Origin: Alentia gelatinosa
Lineage: Eukaryota > Annelida > Polychaeta > Phyllodocida > Polynoidae
Direction: 5' to 3'
Assembly: GCA_950022655.1 (NCBI GenBank)
Contig: OX465581.1
Span: forward strand, 30,847,300-30,911,299
DNA length: 64,000 nt
Part shown: one piece after another, positions 38,601-53,600 of the stretch
Layout: each line of letters begins with the position of its first letter
Numbering within the stretch: the stretch's first letter is position 1
Made by a program: the position numbers and the translations under genes
Notes under the pieces: generated by a model
What the model was told of the DNA's origin: nothing
The model's database searches: none
Seen by the model: only the letters and a program-made list of their open reading frames with translations

Positions 38601-41600
38601 CAAATTCTGATTGGCTGAAAAAAATTGCATTGACCTACTTATGAAATGCTGGCAGTGACTTGCAGCACTCCGCTAATTTATGTGTGCAAAGGATCACAGG
38701 AGTTGAAGGGAAAAAAAGAATAAAAAATGTGCTTAGAGCATATTCTGTGCTTGACTTTCACTAAGATGTCAACAGATATACCAGCACACTTTGAATCCAG
38801 CTTGGACAGCAGATTTCCTTCTGTAATTCATCAAATACTTATACTTGAAGGTATATAATAAAAAAAAAAAAAATATCACTTCATTAAAACGCCGGTGTTA
38901 AGTGGATTCTAAAATTCTTAGAAACTTTCTTGGGTATTATCTTCTTACACGAGCGATGCAATGTATTACATGTAAGCCTGTGTACTGTATCTAATTGTAA
39001 TTATTTTTTCTAGAAGGCTTATACCCCGTTTTATGAAATGTCTATATCTAATTGTAATTTAGAAACAATGTAGAAGTGTTTGGAATGTTTCGTACCTTTT
39101 TTTTCTTCCTCATCACATTGAGTCCACAACACAGACTACTACACATTGTACTCCCGCTACGATAAACGATAAATAAAGGTGATAAATCGACGTAATCCAA
39201 CTATGCACCACCTTAGCTACACCAACTAAGCCGTGGAAGCTTTTTTCCAGATACTCGTGGTTTTTAACTAGGATGGCATTCATATCAGCTTTCCCATCTT
39301 CCTGTTACCATAGAGGTCCTAAAGATGACGGTTGAAGTTAACATTTTTTGCCTAATCATCGTAATTAACCAAAGAAGCACAACTTGCTGTGCCTGTCCCT
39401 CCTTCCTGGTCCCTAATCAAACGGCGATATCCATGTCCCTCAATGTGACGGCAGCTCAGCATGTCAACTTCATTGATGGTTCACAGCCGCGGAGTGACAA
39501 CTTCCAACGCTGTGGATCCCCCAACCATCAACTGTCATACAGTTTATACCGTCCTTCCTTAACCTGTTATTACGGCCGTTTTCGGTAATCTCCTTTCAAT
39601 GTTCCCTGATGCCACGTTTCCAGCTTAAAGTCCAGTTGTATTGTGGGCACGCCATCTCAATGTGTCTTTAAAATCGTTAATTCTTGGAGGTGTAGAGACT
39701 TGCCATCATGACTTGTGTCAGTGAAGGCGAGACCCTACATACGGCGAGTGTGTGTGCGCGTGTGTGTGAGTGTGTTGTGTGGGTGCGGCATGCAGCTTGC
39801 GTTCACTGTGTCTGCACGTACCGTTTTCACTGGACTCACATTAGGCCATCCTCACGGCCACGCACATCGAAACTGTGGCTTCTTTTACTTTTTTTTCTCT
39901 TTTTTTTTAATTCACCGACTTAAAATCTCTACCCCTAAGATAACATCCAAACGGTTAGCATGTCCATTATAACATACTACATCTACATCGCGGATCTCCC
40001 AGAACGTCACTCAAACATTTGTTTTACGGATACTGCAGTCTTTACTTCGTTACATTTCAAATGTATTTTACGATCAGGGGGTGTTTTAATTATCAAAATG
40101 TTTTCCGACGTAGACAAGGCTTAATTTGCTTTCACCTTAACATGTATACATTTGTTATTACTCGGGCTGTTAAGTTCTGTATGGTTGTCTTTGTTCTGAC
40201 ATTCAAATGGGTTAAACCAACCGCGACTTCGGCCTGGCCTTACCATATGTTGTGGGTCAGCTGTGCTGCAACATACATTATTGATCTTATCATGAGTAGA
40301 GTCCGAAGTATCTGCGAAGAACGAGTCAATCTGCTGCAAACTATGATTCCAAACACATTCAGATGCTACTTCCTAAAACCTATTCCTACCTTTGAAACTC
40401 TGGGACTATGTGTCGCCTTTTACAGTATATATTTCTTTTTCAAAAGATTAAATGGATATATACGTTTGTTAGATCACCAATGAACGATAACACCGTCTTT
40501 TCAAATACACTGTATTCTGCATCAACGAGTAATTCCCCCCACGCTAAAAAGATAAAGATAACGTTGTTTCGTAAACAGAAACTGTTCTTTCATTCATAAA
40601 TGTCATTTTAAGATAGGACAGTTTCAGCTATAGGACAGTTTCAGCTATAGCTGAACAAAATTCCATTTGCTTTATCTCACCCCTGGTATTTTTTCTCCAT
40701 AGACTTAACTTTGGGAACTCGTATCTAACGCCCATTAGATATTTAGGAAAAATATCCAATGGGGAATTATGTCACAAATGATAGCCCATTAGTCAATGTT
40801 AAGGGTGAGATAACCCTAGAAACCCATTCAAGTTTAGTGTCAGAGCTCAATCGCATCTAGTTTGAATCACTAGGTAATTCACCCGGCTTCGCCTTGTGAA
40901 TTACTACGTGATTCAAACTCGATGGGATACGAGCTCAGACCTTAAACTTTCATAGGTTTCCTCTATAGTATATACGGTACCCAAGACCGTCAGGTCGACG
41001 GACTTATTTCCATAAATGGATTTGAGTTCTGTCGTTGTGACGCTATACCTGACGTCTCCCTGTCCTTATTATACACCTGAAATCGGTGTTTTACCACAAC
41101 TAGACCTAGAAGCATGTCGAAGCGAACTTGGGTTATAGACGGTGGACGCAGGCCATATATCCATGTACATCGTCCTCATGCTTAATGACCTCTACTTCAT
41201 ATAATATTATATAATATAAACATCATTTAAGGCCTACTGTGCAGTACACTGTCATACGGCCCAGTTTGGCGTATCTGGAATACTCTTCGAATGGCTATTT
41301 ACGGTGACTTAATATTTACAGGTGTATAATAAAAGGAAAACAGACATGGTGTTTGTATCTGAAAATAATACTCAATCCGGACTCGGAAATACGCCCACTG
41401 GCTAACGGCGTCAGGGCAAGTATTCGATACTCGATTTTGTATCCCCCCCCCCCCCCCCCCCAATAATAGCCCCTTCAGTTTTCCTAATATATGGTCAAGA
41501 ATGTCACAATTTAGGGAACAGTGCTACATAACTAAAAAAGTATGTACATAGGTGTATAACTAGGAATAAATGGTATGTTCATCATTGATAAATACGCATG

Positions 41601-44600
41601 GAATTATAAAATAATTCAACAATCATAAAATGTTTGGTGCTATCCAGTCTGTAGGTCATTTGCTGTAGCCCGCTTGGCAACCACCTCATTCTATAACTGC
41701 CTTTGTAGGGACCATATGTGTAAAAAACCAGTGGGTAACTGAGGTTTGTAATTCTGTAGTGATTGGTCAAGGTCAGCTTAGCACTCTTCTGAGACACTAA
41801 GGTACTGGTCCTCTTCACTCTATCCATGTCAAAGAGTTGGCACACAGATGGTGAAGGGATAGTTTTTTGCAGAACGCTGCAAGTCTATATGACCTCTCCT
41901 TAACCTAGGCAGTGTATTTGAGCGTGTTTTCCACACTCAATAAAGTTTGTAATGTTGAACTGATCCTGTTCAATTATTATTCACATATGGCCGAATGTCA
42001 ATGAAATACTACCCGCTTCTAGGGGTGCAGTATAAATAATATTCGAGCTCACTGAAACGTAGTGAATCAGCTATGAATAGATGACTTAGTAATGAGACCG
42101 AAATGCACGACATATGATTCTATAATTCTTGAATAAGTGTTGATACAGAAACGTTGCTAACACTGTTCTATTAAAGTAGATTATTGGAATTCAATATTCA
42201 GCTTATACACTTTACAAACACAATTAAACAACTCTACTCCAGTCCCGGCCCGGCTCAATGCGGTTAATGGTGACGTCTGGAAGTTATCGAACTTGTGTGT
42301 TTTCGAGTTGAATTTATTTACCACACAGGCGCTCGTAATAAATGTGGGAATGTGATTACTAGCCCACAGAACCGATGGATTACGCTCTAAATTATAATTC
42401 ATATTTAATCTATTTTTATAGTATTGTTAGTGTTATCAGAATGCACTGTCCGTGGTGACGCATGCCATTCGATACGGCCAGCTGCGTACGCACGGCGCGC
42501 ACGACAAACAGAGGGGTGGACAGAGTGGGCAGTGTCACAGCCTGCCCGACTCTCAGTGCCCGGAGCCGGCAGTGGGTGGGCACACCGTGCCGGGATGACA
42601 CAACCACAACACTCACTTTGTCAATGTCCACTCAGACGTTGACCACGCGGATACCGCAGCCACAGGTAAGTAGTTACTTAAAGAGAATTTCCACATGTGA
42701 TTCTTATGATATGCGGTATATTCTCCCGATATTGTTTTGGTTTATTGTCGTTAGGTGCACGTTTGTGTGCAATTCGGTATGTCAAGAATTGTATATCTTG
42801 GATTTGAACATGTCCCTAGAATGTGACCAAATAACCCAAGCTTATGGCTTTAATTAACTCTGTTAGTGTTTAACAGTATATTCTAAAGCCAAAGTCCCCT
42901 CCCAACGTTATAAGGACGCAATAGTTGCGGCGATATTTGAGGTAATCTTGTATACAATTTCATAAACTACAAAAGTAACGTTCGACCTGCAATCTAACAA
43001 CTGCAGTCTAAAAGTTATTTTTTTCATGTAATTAGCGACCACGTGACCACCCCTTTAATAGATATTCCAGCCCTTTGGAATAATTCTGTATAATATTCTC
43101 GATGGGAAACCCCGGTTCACGATTCATTATAGATTCACATGATAGATGGTCGATCTACACAAGTGAGGAAATACTTCATATACATGTGTCTTCAAATAAA
43201 AAAGTTTCTAGGCATTTGCATTAGGATACGTGTGGTACATCTACACACGAGCGATCGATAATTAGATCCAATGAATCGACCAGCACAGCATGTCACTGAA
43301 TAAACAGAGCACGACTGTCTGTACTGACCTAGTCTGGATCACGGCCCCATCTGTCAGTGTTCAGGGTCACTGTTATAGCACCGCGCAGTCCTCTCTTCGG
43401 AGCGCACCACATGGTGCTGACCTCTAGTGACTTTTCAGAGTACAATTGATACATACTGATAGAGGGCAGTGTTGTACTCGAATCGGCAAAATAAACCCTA
43501 GGTCTATGCCTGAGCATAACACAAGGAACTAAATGTATTTGTCTTGTTTTTTTTGCCTTCTTTGTATTTCTATTCCTATATCTTTTGCTTAGCCCATTCA
43601 GGGCGAGTGATGCCTTGAGGCATTTCTCGGCAAAGGGCGAATGATACCTTGATCATTTATAATATTTACGATCTCATTGTTTTTCAGAGAAATAATGGAT
43701 TAATAAATGTTAAACCTTCAGAGAATAAACTTATGGTATAATATTTAACATTAATCGGTAGGACAAATTACAATTAAGGATTGCGTGTCTATCACGTGAT
43801 CAAACACTCGAATATTGGCTTGGACAACAATTGGCCCGCCCTCCTCGAGTTATATCGTCAATAATACCCATCCCAATCTACATGGTAGATTCCAATGTAC
43901 TTAAATGTTTCTGCTAACAACTAAAGATATTATACACTTGGAATGTTTACACTACCAGACTCCTTTATACCCCTTACCGCGTAATGGTAAAGTTAGAACT
44001 TCTGATTATCTATCTCGAGAAAATTGTCCACGGATAATGATAAGGTTTCTAGAAGATTTTGAACTCTTAAATGAGTATGATTGCGGGTTCAGGAAACTAG
44101 ATTCCACGGCGTACACAGCCTAAGAAACAACAGACAATATATACTCATGCACATGAATAAATGAGAAGTAAGCATAGCAACCTATATCGATATACTAATT
44201 TAGAACTTAAAAAATAGCAATTTGCCAAAAATTGTAAACTGGTCAAGAAACTAATGGATAGAAGCCAGAGAACTATAGCTAATAATATCCTTTCAACTAG
44301 CCAGCACATCACCTGAGGGTCCCGTAGGGATCATATTAGGTCCACTATCTTTCTTAATCTATTAACAACATGACTCAGCCATAATTGTTTGTTTGGTTTG
44401 TTTGGTTTAATTTAACGTCCAGTCAACCATTATAGGTCCTTATCAGACTTTCTCAAGGTTCTTTTACACCACGAGGTGGTGATCGAATCTATGTGATGAA
44501 TTCAGGTAGAAATCTCACCCCATTTACCGAGGTGAGTTCTTTTACTTCCTGCACCACATAGACATGGTATGAGAAGGATTGGCCTTTGATATAGCAGTAA

Positions 44601-47600
44601 ACCTACTACTGCTGGGGGTGAAGGAAAAAGTGGCTGCAGTTGGACTCGAATAAAAAAAGTCTGACAACCTTCAGATTACAAGTCCAGTGCTCTTTACCAC
44701 TGAGCTAACTCCCCATCCTGGTCTCTTTAGTTATGTTTGCGTGCAAGCATATCCGGTCTGCACCACAACGAGGCGAGGTGACCAAGAGGGTGAACAGATT
44801 AGTAATTGCTGTCCACCACAGCAGACCAACTCAGCCATAAACCATTGTAAGTTCGAACTATACCAGACAATGTGGCTATCTACCAGCCAGACCCACACAC
44901 TAACTAATGTTATTCAGCACAAGAAAAAGATCTATCAAATGTCCACCTGTGACTTAAAATATGAATCAGTCTGAGATAGAAGAAGTGGGGAAGTTTGATT
45001 ACTTAGGTGTCACACTTGACAAACAACTTTGCTATTTAGCACATATAAACAAGATGATCTTAAGAGTTTCTCACAAACTCCACTTTTTATCGTACATCAT
45101 ACGATATGTTACTAACAAAATCGCAGAGGCTCAAAAATAGGGGACTTAGGACATGATTGAAGCCACAAATGGAATTATCCACCCATGAACTACATTAGTT
45201 AGCTAGGCTGAACACTCTGCATGATAGAAGAGAGATGCACTTAAGCATGACAGCATTTAAGAGGTCAAAACCTGAACATAACCTGGATGAGGGTGAGAGA
45301 AACACGTGGCTATACACAGCACCTGTACTTAAAATCGAGCCAAACATAAAATTGAACAAATATAAAATGTCAGTTGAATACAAAGTAGGAACTATCTGGA
45401 ACTCATTAGGAATCACTAACAGAGATATTGTGGACTTCGCCACATTCAAGGCTACAAGAAAACACATATTTAAGAACGAACTTAACTGAGGAATCCTAAC
45501 CACAATTCGAAATCATGACACTCATAAAGTATCAGTAACTAATTGTACATGTGTATTGGTTATTAAGGAGGTATGCATAAGAAAGCCCCGACTGAGCAAA
45601 GTACTAGGATCGCCACGGTATAGCGGAATAACATTCCCTCAAGAGAATCGTCATGTAACAAGGAGAAACCAGGTTGTTGACATGTCACATTCTAAAATCT
45701 ACATGTGGTAGTGTTTGTACAGGGGACTCATCCCATAAACATTTGCATTCATAATGAAATGTGACGACTGTCAAGCACCATGGAGTTGTCCCATTACACT
45801 AAGTCCATATAAGGAATAAAGTAGACCGAGTAGCCAATGACTGCATTCGAAGCAAACCCGGACCTTCACCCTGACCTCCTTACATGATATTTTCTAGCGC
45901 CTTGGGACGTAGACATCAGTCGAGAGTTGACCTACAATCTAATGGGCCACAACCACCCTCCAAGTGAATGATTCAACCTTCACGATGTTAGCCTGTCAAT
46001 CTCATTAAATTCTTATGCATCGACCTTATGTAAGTCTTATCTATATAGGAAATTGGGAGAGAATTCGAGGAAGAAGTTCATTGTAGCCAGCGGAAGATAA
46101 GGTACAAAATACCTAAGCTGATAACTCAAGTCTAAATACCTTTAAAAAACAACAACAAAAAACAGTTGCTCTTTAATTCATTATCCGAGACCCCTGCCTA
46201 GAGCGCTCCTCGGGTGAAAAATAAACATGAATCGTTGCACTGATACTCATAAATTATGAATAATTCTAAAAAGGGAAAATGTTTTGCTTAGTAGAACCAT
46301 TTTATTAATACCATAACACAGGAGAAGACAATGTCGAGAGTAATAACATGTAATGTGTCTTGATGTCAAAACCGGTATTTTGTTTATGAGCAGATTCAAA
46401 GTAATGTTTCAAGGTCTGAAAAACTTCGTGGAACTGACATATGACATCTATTTAGAAAACGAGGCGAAAGTACTTCTAGACTCAACCGATGCTACCTTGA
46501 AAGTGACAAAAACTCGTCAAATCCAAACTGTTGCTATGCTGTCTCCAAGTAAACGATGTCATAAAGAACACCGCAGCATAACAACCACCCCTCACAACAG
46601 TGATGTCACATTATTGTGGGCGCTATCTGGTCTAAAAATAAACCAGATAGTGCTGAAGCTAACCCAAACGTTTTTGGATTAGGTAAACTGTCAGAGTCGG
46701 ACAGTGTGGGGTGGGGGTTCAAGGTTTCATCCGAATCGGACTCTTCAGGCATCTTAAAGCTTGGCTGTATCAAGGCATGTGACCATATCACACTTAGGGA
46801 AAGTACAGATTAGTAAATTCCCACACTTTATTAAAGTTTAATAAAGTTGTAAGGAGAACAAAAACAACATGTCTGAGCAACAAAATAAATAAAAGTAAAC
46901 TCAGAGGAGCAGGGTCAAGGTTTACTTGGTAGGATAACCATGCAAACTGAGGAGGTAAAGTCAGTAGTCCAGTAACATAAAATAAAATAAATAAATAAAA
47001 AAGACATATGACATCTAGCACGATTACAACTTAAACCAGGTTTCTGTAATTCGATCTTGGCCAAAAATGAGTCCTATCCCGCTTTTTAACTTCTCTATTT
47101 TGCCAACAATACTCTGCGGTACTTTATATATGGTATCAGTGTTCTATCAAGAAAGCATCGACACATTCTATTCTGACTTCCTGGTTTAACAGATGAAAGT
47201 TCAAGCAATTTACAGGGGTTCGTTTGTTTGGGTAGTCTAGCGTTCAATGTGTTCAATTAAAATTTTCATATCCTCTTGGAATAAGAGGGTGTGCCTTGAT
47301 CAACAAGGCATCTATCTCTTCGCCATTATATCTTATCGAAAAACTTATATTTGCCCAGGATATCATAAAAGTTTCTCTTGCCAGTATTATGGAAAACACT
47401 TTATATTGCTGTTGCATTCTTTAGGAATTTCTTCATGCTCTTCTCTGTGGCCTGATTTTACACTCAAACAAAGAGTGTTGCATGTCTGGCACACAGAGGT
47501 AAATGCGTCAGTCCGCCTAATCAGTGTTTAACGTTCATGATACACTTTGATTTCATATTTTCCTGACAAATAAAGCTAAAATCTTGATCATAAACGGCCA

Positions 47601-50600
47601 AACATCCGTTTATTTCAATTTATTTAGATCGCCATACCCTAAACGGGTATAAAGCTTTCTTGGCAAGTTCTGTAAACAAGCTGATGGTGCTGGAAATAAG
47701 CAGTGCCCACTTATGTTCTACCAATTACATTCCAAATATCTGTATGTTATTTTCTTAAATACACACAGATTTTGATGGTGTAGTTGGCAAGTTCTTGATG
47801 TATAAAATCTGGAAGTTCCATTTTCCTCCGTGAAGCGACAATTTCTCCTGAACCATTTCAATTTTTTTGTTTGCCTGGCAAATTCCTAAATTCCTTGACA
47901 ATTCACTGACCTCGAAAAAATATACTTTTCAATGATTTTCCCTGACGTATGGCAATCCTGACAACCTAGAAGGTTACTGGATATGGGTACGGTGCTTAGC
48001 TGTCGAGCTCGCTACCATAACTAAACCTACCCGTGGGCGTCTTTTTCCCGCCGGTTTTCTTAATGTCTCTTAGATCGTTCCCCAATGGTCCTCAAAGGGC
48101 CTTCTATGTATTATGCGTGGGGATACAAGGTTACTGGGAATGGGGAATCCCCCTGTTATGACATCATTATCGGTAATGATAAGCGTCAAAGAAGGCTTCT
48201 CGTGTCACATTGGAAAACTCCTTTGGGGAATTCCGCAATCTAAATATAGCCGCACAGGGGTATAAACATATCCCATATTGGGGTCATGCCCACTTGCATG
48301 AACATGGGAGACCGGATGAATAGAGGGTATGGAATGTGTATAGCTGGCAGTCGTCCAACCAACATGTACTACTCTCAATCTATCGGCGTGTCAAGGCTAT
48401 TTTCTAAATCTGGGCATGTGGTTACTCACGTATGCTTACACATCGTGCATTATAGGAATGCAATATAGACTTTGGTACGTCTCACCAGGATGCATTATCT
48501 TCAAATACATATATACATGTACAAAGGCACAAACTCCAATCTGTGACATACTCCATCCTCTAGGACCATTCGTCTCAAATTCCAACACTATTAAAGATCT
48601 CCCTAATATAAAGGCTGTGGCCGTTGCCCTTTTCCTTGATTCAAAATTCAGAATGCATGACTTCAGGGACGGGAGTATAGTTAATATGTGGAGAACATTT
48701 TCCGCACAAGGTTTAACCAGAGATGGACACGCACATTATCTACATATATTGGCATTGCGTAACACGAATAGACCTACCTGAAGGTACATGGAAGGCGGGT
48801 GTTGGTGTGTTCCAAACTTGGCATTCAATGCCTCCAAGTTCTCCTTAGTGAGTCGAATCACATTTTGAATGTTTCTTATCTGAAAAGACAGCATCACCAA
48901 GAATGAGATTAAGTTCTTAAAACTGTCACCGTGTGTATATCGCAACATCTTACAATATACATGCATGTACGTTCGGAACGCGATGATAAGGGAATAATGC
49001 TTTCTGGAATGAACTCACTTGTGCCTTGAGAACGGTGTGAATCTGTTGAAGGTGAAATACTGCCATTACTACTGTACTGTTTAGGGGGTCACACACAAAA
49101 GATCTCTTAAAACATTTACTTTACATACTCTGCATGTAACTAAGACACCATTTACGATGTTTTTAAACTATTAAGGGACTACAAGGTCCTTCTAAAAGAA
49201 ATGGGACAAATAATTTAGCTAGGTGTAAGTATTAATGCAAAGCATTTAAACTATTTGATATATCTTTATGCAGCATAGCTGTGCCATGCAGCACGTATTT
49301 AATTGTGGTAGCAAAAGCATAGACTGAAGGGTTTCTTGAAAAATATAATATTCGAAACGTCAGTTCAATATAATAAACACCTGCTTTATAACGGTAACCT
49401 TGGTAGTTGTACTATCTCAATCTCACTAACTTGGTTTCTTAAATTGTTTTAGAATATTTTTACATAACAAAAATAATATCGAGACAGTCCTTGGAAATAG
49501 TGTTTATGACATATTATTTGTACACAGGCTGTAAATACCGATATCATGTTTTTGCAATGTAAGTTCTATATCAACTTCTGATTCACATCAAAACAGTTCA
49601 ATAACGAATTCTCTCTGATGAAATATTAATTAAATATTAGAGAATATGCCTTTATGGCGGAATATTCTCGACTTTTTATCATTAAATCATTTAGTATCGT
49701 CTATTAGTATATGTCTTAATCCTACTCCAGGTTTCATGCAGTTTATCCGTTCATAAAGCTCCATATCGCACTATTATTTCAATGACACTGATAAGATATA
49801 CTTAAACAATTATTAACAAAGGGAAAAAACGAATTTCCATATTCCTTTGTGAGGAAACAGTGCACTTGCAAATCATACGATGTAAAAGAGTCCAGGAACA
49901 ATCATGTGCGGTCTATCACCACTATATCAAACGATGTTTAACTTATACTGGTCAATATTTAATGAGAACGACCACAACATTCGTTTCATATCTATTTTAT
50001 GTCTGGGTCCCCAGTGTATGAATCTACCATGTGAATCGTTTGGAAAGCTTCAGCGACTGATGAAGTGACTCTTTGGCGATTAGATCCTCTGGTGGAAGGA
50101 AAATGATTTACAGTATAAGTATCGCTATTACTATTCTATCTACCAACTGGCGATAGCTATTTCAACACTTTTATTACTCAAAATGCAATTTGGTAAAAGT
50201 GTTATTAACGTTGCTTCATATCATTTTTTAAAAATTTATTCTGGTTAGTTCCTATCAATCATTTTACTAGTTTTATTTCTGTGTAAATATGAATCTATTG
50301 CATTTAGATATTTTCAAATCATTTGTAGAATAAAAAGCTTGTTACTTCTGAAATAATCATTCAGCTTCCATTCTATGTAGTTGTTACTCGAACATCTAGT
50401 ATCCGATCCCTGCCATACACGAAGGTAGATTTATTTGTAGACTAATTCTAAATATCATCTGCAAAGATGTCATTACCTCGATCCTAATATAAATATAGGA
50501 ATACAAATGTACCCACATCCTCAAAAGTAGGTGCATTGTAAATATGTTTTATGTGGTAAAACATGGTGTGCGTACAATCTAGTTATAATTCTTAATTTGG

Positions 50601-53600
50601 TTAGTTTATCATGAAGATAGGCAAGCCTCAGCAAATCACGCAAGTTACGCATGAGGGATCAGAACTTAAAACAAAGTGGTTTGTCTTTCGTGACGAGTCA
50701 GTGAGCTTGTTAGTGTTACTTAGAGGCGGCAGTGGCAGTCAACCGTGGGCCCGGTGAGTTTAGTAGAGGAAGCTGGCGTGTCCAAAGCTTGCTGGGCGCC
50801 ATTACTGACCTGTATACGCTGAGCGCGCAATTCCTCCATTCTCCGCATGCTTAAAGTGGACTTCAAATGTGACCGTCGGGACCTAACCTGACCACCCGAA
50901 ACAGGCCTTTTAGCCTGGCCTTTGCCCTTATCAACCTTCATGATGACCCGCTTACTAACAACTAGTTGGGAGTTGGTCCTTTGACTTCATGTATTACTTG
51001 TACCTCTATGAGTACATGATTGAACATTAGAAAGTCTACGACCTTTCCCTGTAGTTCAATGATAATCTTTTTATGAGCTCTAGTTATGACAGATTATTCT
51101 GAGAGGAGTTTATTTCCGCTGGGCACTATCAATTTAAGGATGGGTTGATACTATTTCATTATTCATTTTAAATATAGCTTCTCGTTAACTGCTATAAAGT
51201 CTGTCAAAATTAGAAAAGCCTATGTTCAAACGGCTTTCACATAAAAGTATCAGATTCAATAAGAATTGTCCATCTTTCGGAGCAATGATACATGGGTGAA
51301 ATGACTCAGTAAAAAAAGATAAATGAGGCCACAGGTCTCCGTCACCGCTCCGTACGAACTAGATGGACGACCAATTCAACGGACCAAATCACACCTATGG
51401 AATGGAAACAGTGAAAAAAATGAAAATATATTTTTTGATAGAGTAAAGTTACATTTGCAAAATTGTTCATTTTTTTGGAAAGTGTCCAAGTAACTCTAGG
51501 CTACCTATATATCATTTTATGTACCAAAATAGAAAACAATAGTATTAGGAATTTTTGAAACTAGATTATGTTAATGAGTGTTAAAATATAATAGAAGTGT
51601 TCAGTAAAGCTGGTTAAATTTAATTTGACTATGACATTATCTAATTGCTATCAGAGACTCATGACAAAAGTAGACGGTAGGACAACTATAAGGTCAAACT
51701 CCGTGTTCTGTTATTTAGTGTATTATGTCTGGATATCTCAATTTTTAACATTTTAGTTTCCATGGGCTTGTATCTGACAAGAAGTAATAAATAACTGAAC
51801 TTCCTAATTATTATAAAGCTTTCAACAGATTCACATACAATTCTTGTACACTGATCACATACCCTAGATGGTTAATATGTCCTTATGGCGTCCTAGACTA
51901 AACCGGTGATATAAATTTACTACAATACTGGTAGATAAACCCTTGCTCTACGTTTCTGCAGCCCAAGCAAAGTCACAAAAGTGCTTGCCATTCGAGAAAG
52001 AAGTATATTTTGAAAGGAATAGATTAGACTTTTATTGTAAAACGTACCACAACAGAAATCAAGAAGAAACGGATATTTTGGGATATGAGAGAACTTAGCA
52101 CTGTAGTCGTGGCGACCCAAACTGCTTGTTTCACGTTGTTACAATGAATACTGGATGATATGCTTGGAAGCCAGTCGGCTTTGGACGATACGCTTCATAA
52201 ATTGGACGATACGCTTACTTTTCCGGAGGCGATGTTCTCGCACTTGTGGTGAACCACGTAACAAAAAATGGCAAATAATAATATGTTGCCTATCATAAAT
52301 CAAAATATAAACTTACCAACTGTTTTCCGCACATTTTTAGCTATCTATTGATCTTTCTTTTAAGTTTCTACATCAATTCTTAACAGAGTTCTGACATATT
52401 TTTTTAAAAGCTTAGTGTCCATCGGTCACCCGCTGAAAACCTATGTGTAGGCCTACTGGCTACAAAGTATATCGTCCAGATACCGTTTCAATCAGACCCG
52501 CCTGACTATCGGCACCGCGGAGAGGTCGGCACTTGGGTAAGACAACTGACCGATATCCTAACTGACACAAGACAAGCGACACACACGAAAACACCCTTGC
52601 GTCAGCTGTTTTATATGGCAAAATCTAAAGGTGCCTTGTGAAACAAGCATAATAAGACTATGAAATTTGGTGAATATGCATGTCATACATATTGAAACTT
52701 CATCCTCAAATTTTCTGTAATTTGCTTATATGTTTTCTGTCTGAAAAATCCAATTTTGTGATAAAAATTATCAAAGTTTGAATGATACACGGTTCGGTAA
52801 AAAAAATAAATCTATATCCTTTATATTCAAAATTCAAATTGGTATATACACGGGGTTTATAGACGCCTTGAGCCTGGGACAGTTTGAGCCCTGGACGCCT
52901 TGAGCTTTTTTGTGGACGCCTTCAGCCTACCCTGTGGACGCCTTCAGAAGGTTTCCTTCAGAATACCCATAATGGAGGCCTTCAGCTTCTAGATGTAAAA
53001 ACTTGCAAAAGTGCACTAAAACTGGTTAATTGTCATGTATACACAACCCTAGCCTTGATCAAACCCTATTCTAACCCTAACCCGCCAGTCGAAACTAAAA
53101 TAGGTGAAGGCTCAAGGCGTCCACAGGGTGGGCTCAGGGCGTCCACATTTTCGCGCTGACAGGAGGCTCAAATGGTAAAAGGCTCAAGGCGTCCAATTCC
53201 CGATTTACCTTATTGCGTTCGGACAATAGCATATCAACTGCCCGTAATCAAATCTTGTTTTTATATCATTCATCCTTTCAGCTTCAATAACTAGCTTATC
53301 GGAACAAACATTTGACATATAGGCCTACTAAGATATTTTTTTATCTTAATTTGCACTGCATCCAAAGGCTTTTGCTTTTGAGTTTATATGTATGGCGCGT
53401 GTATATAACCTAAATTTTCTTTCTTATCTACCAGTTAATTGGATAGGGGAAACGGTGCCGAGTTCTCCTTGCCCTCCTAGAACGGCCAGGGCCGGGCTCT
53501 CCCGAGTACCGAGTTCTCCTGTTTTAATACCAAGATGACAGATCGCGATGCCAATGATTTAGTCTCCAAACAGGAACTACCTCTCTAACACCCATCTCAG

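Noticed and set aside
40019..40483. A 154-codon plus-strand frame with hydrophobic stretches
   Set aside because: Composition follows T-rich DNA. No family match or splice sites to a partner exon were seen.
44633..44716. Functional tRNA-Thr gene
   Set aside because: The B box is interrupted by a T-run, the stems do not close, and the segment lies inside a SINE with a target duplication.
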